Below, piece after piece: positions 1 to 26,164 of a stretch of DNA of 26,164 nt. The stretch is from Paulinella micropora. Lineage: Eukaryota > Cercozoa > Imbricatea > Euglyphida. Both the position numbers and the translations under genes were made by a program. The stretch spans positions 263,071-289,234 of the forward strand of contig BJOX01000181.1 of the NCBI GenBank assembly GCA_009731375.1, written 5' to 3'. Numbering within the stretch: position 1 is the first letter of the stretch; the number at the start of each line of letters is the position of its first letter. A model generated the notes under the pieces. It was not told the origin of the DNA, made no database searches, and worked only from the letters and a program-made list of their open reading frames with translations.

Positions 1-198
1 CGCTCCTGGGGAGTGTTCTAGTGTTGTCCCGTATAGTTCAAAAGGGCTCGGCTACCTTTCGGCTTGAACTGGGCACAGACACCAACCACAGCGAGACAGT
101 GGTTGGTGTGCAGCTTGGCCGGTGCTGAAAGTTCTTGTCCGGGGGTAGTATAGGAGGCCATGGCTTTTCAAGCTAAGCCACGCCCATAGATTAAACAT
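1..198 (+). mobile_element. E1 repeated-element fragment, copy 1
   Basis: Nearly identical to 11244-11441, 12135-12325 and 21599-21796; cut by the window edge. It contains a perfect 9-bp hairpin (81-89 with 99-107) and ends in TTAAACAT followed directly by (ATCT)n, as the other copies do. Class unknown. Confidence 0.75.
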
Positions 199-383
199 AT
201 CTATCTATCTATCTATCTATCCATCCATCCACCCACGCACCCATCCATCCATCCATCCACCCACCCACCCACCCATCCATCTATTATCTATGTATGCGGC
301 TCTTTGCTGTGTGGTGTGTGTTGTGGCCGGAGGCTGAGCAGGCGTTTAAGGAGGTGCAGTCGCGTCTGTCTCACTCGTGTGGC

Positions 384-416
<33 letters not shown>

Positions 417-447
417 TGTGTGTGTGTATGTGTGTGTGTCGTGGCAG
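198..447. repeat. ATCT/ATCC/ACCC tract, exon A echo and (TG)n
   Basis: Tetranucleotide repeats at 199-290, a diverged copy of exon A at 331-375, and (TG)n with TATG interruptions at 385-440 leading into exon A. Confidence 0.85.
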
Positions 448-513
448 GACGCGGAGCAGGCGTTGGGTCTGCAGGACGTGCAGGCGCGTCTGACGCAGCT
501 CATCACACACAAG
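448..513 (+). CDS. Exon A, helical/coiled-coil segment
   Basis: A 66-nt exon preceded by a TG-rich tract ending in AG and followed by donor GTAACT. It reads DAEQALGLQDVQARL...ITHK, phase 0 in and 0 out, with the Gln/Leu spacing of a coiled coil. A diverged partial copy lies just upstream at 331-375. It may be the 5' part of the 9584-25951 gene or of a separate gene. Confidence 0.5.
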
Positions 514-540
514 GTAACTAACTAACTCGATCTATCTTCC

Positions 541-1944
<1,404 letters not shown>

Positions 1945-1946
1945 AG

Positions 1947-2003
1947 GTTACTATGCAGAACGCCGAGTTGGCCGATCTGGCGGGTTCTTCCTCCTCCGCC
2001 AAG
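1947..2003 (+). CDS. Exon B, small exon
   Basis: A 57-nt exon after a 1.4-kb polypyrimidine intron ending CCTAG and before the weak donor GTCACC. It reads VTMQNAELADLAG then a Ser run and AK, phase 0/0, compatible with exon A upstream and exon C downstream. The internal ATG could be a start codon instead. Confidence 0.45.
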
Positions 2004-2016
2004 GTCACCCTCTCTT

Positions 2017-2089
2017 GTCTTTTGTTCTTGCTCTTGTTCTTGCTCTTGTTCTTGTTCTTGTTCTTGTTCTTGTTCTTGTTCTTGTTGCT
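2017..2089. repeat. TTGTTC/TTGCTC hexamer tract
   Basis: Repeats of CTTGTT and CTTGCT in the B-C intron. Confidence 0.85.
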
Positions 2090-2173
2090 CTTGTCGTTGT
2101 TGTCGTTGTCGTCGTCCGCGTCGTCATTGCTGTTGTAAGCTTCCTCGTTCACTTGTGCTTTTCCCTGTGATAG

Positions 2174-2207
2174 GTGCAGCTGCCAGCGGATTTCACCTTC
2201 TCGAAAG
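2174..2207 (+). CDS. Exon C, microexon
   Basis: A 34-nt exon between a GATAG acceptor and donor GTCCTT. It reads VQLPADFTFSK, phase 0 in and 1 out. Support comes only from the frame chain A-B-C-D and protein-like composition. Confidence 0.4.
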
Positions 2208-2412
2208 GTCCTTGTCGAACTCACACCCTCCCCTCCCCTCCTCTCCCCTCCCTCCCCTCACTCCCTCCCCCCCCACTTCCTCCCCTTCCTCCACTCCACC
2301 AAAGTGCGGCCAGTGGTGAGTGTGTGCATGTACGCGGACAGTGTTGGGTGTTTGTTGCTGTCTTGTCGCAGCACGATGACTGTGTTGGGTGTTTGTTGCT
2401 GTCTTGTCGCAG

Positions 2413-2456
2413 CACGATGCCCCGTCAGCTTCACTCGCGTCTCTGCCAAACATCAG
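2413..2456 (+). CDS. Exon D, microexon
   Basis: A 44-nt exon after CGCAG and before donor GTGCCT. With phase 1 in it reads (A)RCPVSFTRVSAKHQ, phase 0 out. Its acceptor and first bases are tandemly duplicated with a 41-bp period (2341-2422), and a decayed copy of its end appears near 2856-2873. Confidence 0.42.
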
Positions 2457-2458
2457 GT

Positions 2459-2459
2459 G

Positions 2460-2493
<34 letters not shown>

Positions 2494-2496
2494 TCT

Positions 2497-2539
<43 letters not shown>

Positions 2540-2660
2540 CTCTCTCTCTCTCTCTTTCTCTCTCTTTCTTTCTTTCTTTCTTTCTTCTTTCTCTCTGTCT
2601 CTCTCTCTCTCTCTTTCTTTCTCTCTTTCTCTCTTTCTCTCTCTCTCTCTCCCTCCCTCC

Positions 2661-2708
<48 letters not shown>

Positions 2709-2754
2709 CTCTTTCTCTCTCTCTCTCTCGCATTTGCTCTCTCTCTCTCTCTTG

Positions 2755-2824
<70 letters not shown>

Positions 2825-2857
2825 CTCTTTCTCTCTCTCTCGCTCTTGCTCTCTCTC
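2459..2857. repeat. (TC)n and (TTTC)n tract
   Basis: Alternating TC and TTTC blocks starting 3 nt after the exon D donor. Confidence 0.95.
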
Positions 2858-2977
2858 TGCTACACATCAAGTTGTATCAGGACCAAACTGCTTGTGTGTG
2901 ATTAGGATTTGTCGCCCATTCTTGAATTCGTCCAGTCTCTGAAATGAAGATGATTAATCTGGTATTTATGTTCACTA

Positions 2978-2979
<2 letters not shown>

Positions 2980-3074
<95 letters not shown>

Positions 3075-3075
3075 T
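2980..3075. repeat. (TTA)n microsatellite, about 32 units
   Basis: Uninterrupted ATT/TTA triplets immediately before the SINE-like head. Confidence 0.95.
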
Positions 3076-3078
3076 TAT

Positions 3079-3318
3079 GGACACCGTGATAGCCCAGTGG
3101 TCAAGTTCTACCATCTGGGCCCTGTCGCCAGTTCGATTCCCGTCGGTGCCACCAGTATTTTCATTGAACATACCGGTCCGCCTGGAAGTGTTGGAACTGC
3201 CCGTGCGGGGGTGTCATTAGAGCCTATCGTCAATTCTTCGTACTCCCCTCACGGGTGAGACGATGGAGGCGCATGTGCAGATTTGCATCAGCCATTGACA
3301 GAGAAGCACTATTAATAT
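3079..3318 (+). mobile_element. tRNA-derived SINE-like element
   Basis: The head at 3079-3154 has a Pol III A box TAGCCCAGTGG (3090-3100) and B box GTTCGATTC (3131-3139) and ends GGTGCCACCA, but its acceptor stem does not pair cleanly, so it is tRNA-related rather than a tRNA gene. An unrelated body of about 165 nt and an AT-rich TTATT/TTTTA tail follow; a (TTA)n tract precedes it. Single copy in this window. Confidence 0.6.
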
Positions 3319-4185
3319 TATTTTATTTTATTTTATTTATTTTTTTAAATTTTTTTTTCAGTCACTTGGAATCTTTAATGATTGTGATTAAACTGGCGTC
3401 ATAAAACAAAAAGATGAAACAGAGAAAAAAAATATAAACTAAAAATCAAAAGAGAAACATTTCAAGTTTAAATAGCCTCTGTATTGTGTTTTAGAATAAT
3501 GATTGTATATTATTATCAATAAATGTGGTATTGAAGTATCAGACTGTATCACTTTCGTTCATCGTACACTGCCTACGAAAGGCAGCTCTTGTGACATGTT
3601 AAAAATTTCTACGGTACAAAGTGCCAGGTCTACTGATTCTTCTATTTAGTATACTAGATATACTGAGTTCTTTAATAAAAGTATTTCTTGAAAAAAAAAT
3701 TTACTAGAATAGTATTAAATTCTGAACATGCTGACTATGCGAGAGGAGAACATAGAGAACAGTTAGCAGTGCAGGGGCCAAATTTAAAATCTAGAATTGC
3801 AAGTCTGCACTGTTTTTCTATGGCTAGCTGAAACTGCTTTCACTCTAGTCACTAGTTTCATGAAGTTTTTTTCATGTTTACCTCTGTTAAAACAGAAAAA
3901 TTTTAATACACCGATTATAGATATATATTTTTTACCCCTAAATTGCCGTACGTTGGCAGGTCCTGGTCTAAGAAAATTACTATAACTAGTATAATTACTA
4001 CTAGTACTGTACTAGACAGTACTAGTAGTAATTATACTAGTTATAGTAATTACTACTAGAATTAGATCTGTAAAACTTAAATTTTTTTCTACAAATAGAA
4101 AAAACTTGGTGACTGGGGCGCCACCAACTGCCGTATCATCGTGCGGATGCCTTTCTACCTTTCAAGTCGCGGAAAAATACAAAAA
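3319..4185. other. AT-rich unique island without recognisable gene
   Basis: About 870 bp of non-microsatellite, AT-rich sequence, unlike the GC-rich exons and the arrays around it. It includes AATAAA at 3521-3526 and 3675-3680 and the inverted repeat at 3975-4051. The longest open frame (3797-3985) has no protein-like pattern. Confidence 0.6.
3975..4051. repeat. Perfect 36-bp inverted repeat with 5-nt loop
   Basis: The arms 3975-4010 and 4016-4051 are exact reverse complements; the loop is ACTAG. The arms are AT-rich with repeated ACTAG motifs. Confidence 0.95.
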
Positions 4186-4199
4186 AGTTGAAACTTTCT

Positions 4200-4983
4200 A
4201 CACCCATCCATCCATCACCCATCCACCCATCCACCCATCCATCCATCCACCCATCCACCCACCCTCCATCCACCCTCCATCCATCCTCCATCCACCCACC
4301 CATCCACCCACCCATCCACCCACCCATCCATCCATCCATCCATCCTTCCATCCATCCATCCTTCCATCCATCCTTCCATCCATCCTTCCATCCATCCTTC
4401 CATCCATCCTTCCATCCATCCTTATCCATCCATCCATCCATCCATCCTTCCATCCATCCTTCCATCCATCCTTCCATCCATCCTTCCAGTTACTCCTTCC
4501 ATCCATCCTTCCATCCATCCTTCCATCCATCCTTCCATCCATCCTTCCATCCATCCTTCCATCCATCCTTCCATCCATCCTTCCATCCATCCTTCCATCC
4601 ATCCTTCCATCCATCCTCATATCCATCCTTCCATATCCATCCTTCCATCCATCCTTCCATCCATCCTTCCATCCATCCTTCCATCCATCCTTCCATCCAT
4701 CCTTCCATCCATCCTTCCATCCATCCTTCCATCCATCCTTCCATCCATCCTTCCATCCATCCATCCATCCATCCACATCCATCCACATCCATCCATCCAT
4801 CCATCCATCCATCCATCCATCCATCCATCCATCCCCATCCATCCATCCATCCATCCATCCATCCATCTCTATCCATCCATCCATCCATCTCCATCCATCC
4901 ATCCATCCATCCATCCATCCATCCATCCATCCATCCATCCATCCGTCCGTCCGTCCGTCCGTCCTTCCGTCCATCCATCCATC
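4200..4983. repeat. (ATCC)n array with 12-bp CCATCCATCCTT higher-order unit
   Basis: Tetranucleotide array; from about 4335 to 4760 a TT variant recurs every third unit, and a (GTCC)n patch lies at 4944-4972. Confidence 0.95.
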
Positions 4984-5076
4984 AGTAACTTCCATAGTAC
5001 TTTCCATCTATACAGTGTTTACGTTTGTATATGTTACAAGTGATTTGCATGATGCATGCATGAATGCAAGTGTGTA

Positions 5077-5262
5077 ATGTAATGTAATGTAATGTAATGT
5101 AATGTAATGTAATTTAATGTAATTTAATCTAATGTAATGTAATGTAATGTAATGTAATGTAATGTAATGTAATGTAATGTAATGTAATGTAATGTAATGT
5201 ATTGTATTGTAATGTATTGTAATGTAATGTAATGTAATTTAGGTCATGTGCTGTGATGTAAT
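5077..5262. repeat. (TAATG)n pentanucleotide array
   Basis: More than 30 units with occasional TAATT and TATTG variants. Confidence 0.93.
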
Positions 5263-5280
5263 GTGATGTAATGTGCTGTA

Positions 5281-6600
<1,320 letters not shown>

Positions 6601-6625
6601 ATTTAATCTAATCTAATCAAATCTA

Positions 6626-6683
6626 ATCATGTAATCTATCTATCTGATCTATCTATCTGATCTATCTATCTAATATCTATCTA

Positions 6684-6764
<81 letters not shown>

Positions 6765-6766
6765 AC

Positions 6767-6837
<71 letters not shown>

Positions 6838-6889
6838 ATCTATCTATCTATCTATCTTATTATCTATCTATCTATCTATCTTATCTATC

Positions 6890-6948
<59 letters not shown>

Positions 6949-6959
6949 ATCTATCTATC

Positions 6960-7053
<94 letters not shown>

Positions 7054-7058
7054 GTCTG

Positions 7059-7098
<40 letters not shown>
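6626..7098. repeat. (ATCT)n array
   Basis: Resumes after a short TAATC transition; runs into a 216-N gap (7099-7314). Confidence 0.95.
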
Positions 7099-7314
7099 NN
7101 NNNNNNNNNNNNNNNNNNNNNNNNNNNNNNNNNNNNNNNNNNNNNNNNNNNNNNNNNNNNNNNNNNNNNNNNNNNNNNNNNNNNNNNNNNNNNNNNNNNN
7201 NNNNNNNNNNNNNNNNNNNNNNNNNNNNNNNNNNNNNNNNNNNNNNNNNNNNNNNNNNNNNNNNNNNNNNNNNNNNNNNNNNNNNNNNNNNNNNNNNNNN
7301 NNNNNNNNNNNNNN
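7099..7314. other. Assembly gap (216 N)
   Basis: The other gaps are 697-781, 5583-5592, 11822-12134, 16900-17411, 18149-18158, 20286-20295 and 23320-23880. The three 10-N gaps look like unknown-size placeholders. Confidence 1.
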
Positions 7315-7641
7315 ATCCTGTTCCCTCAGGGTGCCCTTTCTCGCTTGTTGAGCCCGGAATAAAACCCACAGTGCTCTGTCGGTTTATACTAGACTGTCGA
7401 ACAGTCTCGAAACTCCATCTGCTTACTGGGCCCTCTGTAATGGAGGTGGGAGCTCGTTCTGCAAGGGGCGCTTTATGGAACGAGCCCTGGCCCCGCCTGG
7501 TACTAGGGAGCTTTGGTATCGCCTGTATCAGTCCCTTCCGTGCAAACATCACGGCTTAGCTGGGCATCGGGTCAATACTTTACAGACTTCCTTGGTTGAC
7601 GAAATCAGAAGCTCCTTTTTTCTGACATTAGTCGATATCTC
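7315..7641 (+). mobile_element. E2 repeated element, copy 1 (5' truncated by gap)
   Basis: Shares about 320 bp with 19611-19940 (reverse) and 175 bp with 17412-17585. It has an AGACTGT/ACAGTCT hairpin at 7391-7407 and ends in ATTAGTCGATATCTC followed by (ATCT)n. Confidence 0.78.
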
Positions 7642-7725
<84 letters not shown>

Positions 7726-7778
7726 GTTTGTCTGTCGATGTTTGTGTGTTTGTGTGTATGTGTGTATGTGCATGTATG

Positions 7779-7809
<31 letters not shown>

Positions 7810-7888
7810 ATATGTATGTATATATGTATGTATGTACATGTATGTATGTATGTATGTATGTATGTATATATGTATGTATGTATGTATG

Positions 7889-7919
<31 letters not shown>

Positions 7920-8010
7920 ATATATATGTATATATATATATGTATGTATGTATGTATGTATATATATATATGTATATATATACATATATATATATGTATA
8001 TTTATGCATG

Positions 8011-8048
<38 letters not shown>

Positions 8049-8292
8049 CATCTTGCACCTTCCATTGCTCAGCGCGTGCCTCTCACTGTTACATACATAC
8101 ATTCACACATGCATTCATTCATACATACATAGATGCATACATACATACATACATACATGCATGCATAATACATACATACATAAATACATACATACATGCA
8201 TACATACATACATACATGCATATGTACATGCATGCATACATGCATACATACATACATACATACACACATACTTACATACATACTTACATAAC

Positions 8293-8340
<48 letters not shown>

Positions 8341-8341
8341 G

Positions 8342-8398
<57 letters not shown>

Positions 8399-8560
8399 GT
8401 AGATACATACATACGTACGTACATACATACATACATACATACAAACATACATACATACATATATACATACATACATACACATACATACATACATACATAC
8501 ATACATACATACATACATACATACATGCATACATACATGCATACATACATGCATACCGTA
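7629..8560. repeat. ATCT, TATG, TA and TG arrays followed by CATA/GATA arrays
   Basis: (ATCT)n to 7727, TATG/TATA/TG to 8048, about 40 bp of unique sequence (8049-8090), then CATA with an internal GATA block (8294-8400) to 8555. The second half is largely the complement of the first. Confidence 0.93.
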
Positions 8561-8757
8561 CATCGATTAGTGTGTACGTGTGTTTGTTTGTTCGTTGAGG
8601 TGGCGTTGCATGTCCCGTAAAGCGTGGCAAGCCAGGCGCTGCCTGTGAGCGCCACCAGGCCACCGTTCACAAGTGTCTACCCGTTCCCACCAGTGTCTAC
8701 CCGTTCCCACCAGTGGCCCCCCACCCCCCTGCTTCCAAAGAGGCTGGTTTTTCCTAA
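8561..8757. other. Unique patch before (ACT)n, no gene recognised
   Basis: Non-repetitive, GC-rich sequence with a 21-bp tandem duplication (GTGTCTACCCGTTCCCACCA unit, about 8674-8715) and TAATAAAC before the (ACT)n tract. It could be a retroelement 3' end with a triplet tail. Confidence 0.4.
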
Positions 8758-8786
8758 TAAACTACTACTACTACTACTACTACTAT

Positions 8787-8849
<63 letters not shown>

Positions 8850-8859
8850 CACCACCACC
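8758..8859. repeat. (ACT)n then (ACC)n triplet array
   Basis: About 27 ACT and 6 ACC triplets immediately before the ATG at 8860. Confidence 0.93.
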
Positions 8860-9087
8860 ATGCCTCCGCGCGCCGGGCCGTTCGCGCTCCCCTCAAAGCG
8901 CCCTACTAAACAAACTACCCATGCTCTCCACACCTGCAAAAAAAAACTGCAGTCAAACCCGCCGACCTCAACCTCGACCTTTCCCAGTCACGCGCGCACA
9001 ATAGCTGGCTCAGCAATCCTCCCCGCTGCGTGTCGCGCACAAAGTGGGCCCGCCGGCCCTCGCCTCGCGCTGGGCCGGCCCGTCCAG

Positions 9088-9115
9088 GCTGCATGCTCGC
9101 GCTGGTGCCACCCAG
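9088..9115 (+). CDS. Possible exon E (or end of a longer first exon from ATG 8860)
   Basis: A 28-nt stretch between CCAG and donor GTATGT reads AACSRWCHP, phase 0 in and 1 out, compatible with exons D and F. Alternatively the same frame is open back to an ATG at 8860, which would make 8860-9115 a first coding exon starting MPPRAGPFALPSKRP, a basic leader-like sequence. The sequence does not decide between the two. Confidence 0.3.
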
Positions 9116-9575
9116 GTATGTATGTATGTATGTATGTATGTATGTATGTATGTTATGTATGTATGTTATGTATGCAGGGAGCAGCTTGCTGGGCCATGGA
9201 CATGGTGCGCAACTATGGCACAGGTCATGCGTGTGTGTATGGATGTATGTGTGTATGTATGTATGTATGTATGTATGTATGTATGTGTATGCATGTATGT
9301 GTATGTATGTGCATGTATGTATGTATGTATGTATGTATGTATGTGTGTGTATGTATGTGTGTATGTCTGTGTGTGTGTGTATGTATGTATGTATGTATGT
9401 ATGTGTATGTAAATGTGTATGTATGTATGTATGTGTATGCATGTATGTGTATGTATGTGCATGTATGTATGTATGTATGTATGTATGTATATATGTATAT
9501 ATGTATGTGTATGTATGTATGTATGTATGTATGTATGTGTGTATGTTTGTGTGTGTATGTATGTATGTATGTCTG
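9116..9575. repeat. (TATG)n arrays around exon F
   Basis: TATG with TGTG interruptions, starting exactly at the exon E donor GTATGT and resuming after exon F. Confidence 0.92.
9178..9223 (+). CDS. Possible exon F
   Basis: A 46-nt non-repetitive stretch inside TATG repeats, bounded by TGCAG and donor GTCATG. In the phase required by exon G it reads SSLLGHGHGAQLWH. Another frame (AACWAMDMVRNYGTG) looks equally protein-like but would put exon G out of frame. Real exon status is plausible; the frame is uncertain. Confidence 0.35.
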
Positions 9576-9583
9576 TCCCGCAG

Positions 9584-25951
<16,368 letters not shown>

Positions 25952-26164
25952 GTACGTATCCATATATCTACCTACCTACCTACCTACCTACCTACCTGCC
26001 TGTCTACCTGCCTGCCTACCTGCCTACCTACCTACCTACCTACCTACCTACCTGCCTACCTACCTAATTGCCTGCCTGCCTGCCTGCCTGCTGCCTGCCT
26101 GCCTACCTACCTACCTGCCTGCCTGCCTGCCTACCTACCTACCTACCTGCCTGCCTGCCTGCCT
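25952..26164. repeat. TACC/TGCC array after exon Z
   Basis: Starts at the exon Z donor and runs off the window. Confidence 0.93.

Noticed and set aside
81-107. Hairpin in E1 as a tRNA or small RNA gene
   Set aside because: Only one stem is present, there are no A/B boxes or cloverleaf, and it is shared by every E1 copy.
3079-3154. Functional tRNA gene
   Set aside because: Pol III boxes are present, but the acceptor arms do not pair properly and unrelated SINE-like sequence follows directly.
4200-4983. CRISPR-like regular repeats
   Set aside because: There are no unique spacers; it is a pure microsatellite in a eukaryotic context.
4106-5077. Long open frames made of His-Pro-Ser-Ile repeats, and similar Tyr-Leu-Ser-Ile or Tyr-Ile-His-Thr frames in many places
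   Set aside because: They are translations of tetranucleotide arrays, which stay open because the unit contains no stop in several frames. There is no coding evidence.
8049-8090. Short unique spacer between TATG and CATA arrays as an exon
   Set aside because: It has no AG acceptor or usable donor in suitable positions.

Overview
The window is eukaryotic nuclear DNA. It holds short GC-rich exons with GT-AG (and apparently a few GC-AG) splice sites, a tRNA-derived SINE-like element and several repeated-element fragments, all embedded in an extraordinary mass of simple-sequence repeats. I see no operons, rRNA, CRISPR or bacterial-type genes. The organism cannot be named. GC-rich exons, a strong AG|G acceptor bias (21 of 26 proposed acceptors), apparent GC donors and huge repeat-filled introns would suit a large-genome protist such as a dinoflagellate or another alga, but this is inference only.

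The main gene content is one plus-strand, multi-exon protein gene. From 9584 to 25951 I can chain 20 short exons (34 to 335 nt, 1881 nt in total, about 627 codons). Every splice junction keeps the reading frame, and both ends run beyond what can be defined. The protein begins with a Gln/Glu/Arg-rich coiled-coil stretch, then a low-complexity linker, then a long helical part. It ends in a segment that faintly recalls the entry to tubulin tyrosine ligase-like (TTLL) proteins; no family is firmly recognised. Four more phase-compatible exons at 448-2456 (A-D) and two weak ones at 9088-9223 (E, F) may be the 5' part of the same gene or belong to another gene.

Layout: 1-198 repeated-element fragment E1; 448-2456 exons A-D with polypyrimidine introns; 2980-4185 a (TTA)n tract, a SINE-like element and an AT-rich unique island with a perfect 36-bp inverted repeat; 4200-7100 kilobases of ATCC, TAATG, ATCT and hexamer arrays; 7315-7640 element E2; 7640-8860 TATG/CATA arrays and a short unique patch; 9088-11000 exons E-H with decayed exon copies; 11006-12680 two E1 copies around a gap, probably an unmerged contig overlap; 12682-16246 exons I-O; 16900-17411 gap, then E2 running directly into exon P; 17598-21197 exons P-U with a reversed E2 copy; 21344 E1; 21965-25951 exons V-Z.

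The most unusual observation is that most exons are accompanied by one to four decaying partial copies of their own edge, splice site included, inside the neighbouring intron. These exon 'echoes', together with arrays that look seeded from the splice donor itself and arrays of alternating polarity that would let successive introns pair around microexons, suggest that introns here grow by repeated local duplication of exon-intron junctions followed by microsatellite expansion. Eight N gaps and the repeats themselves mean array lengths and some local structure may be assembly artefacts.
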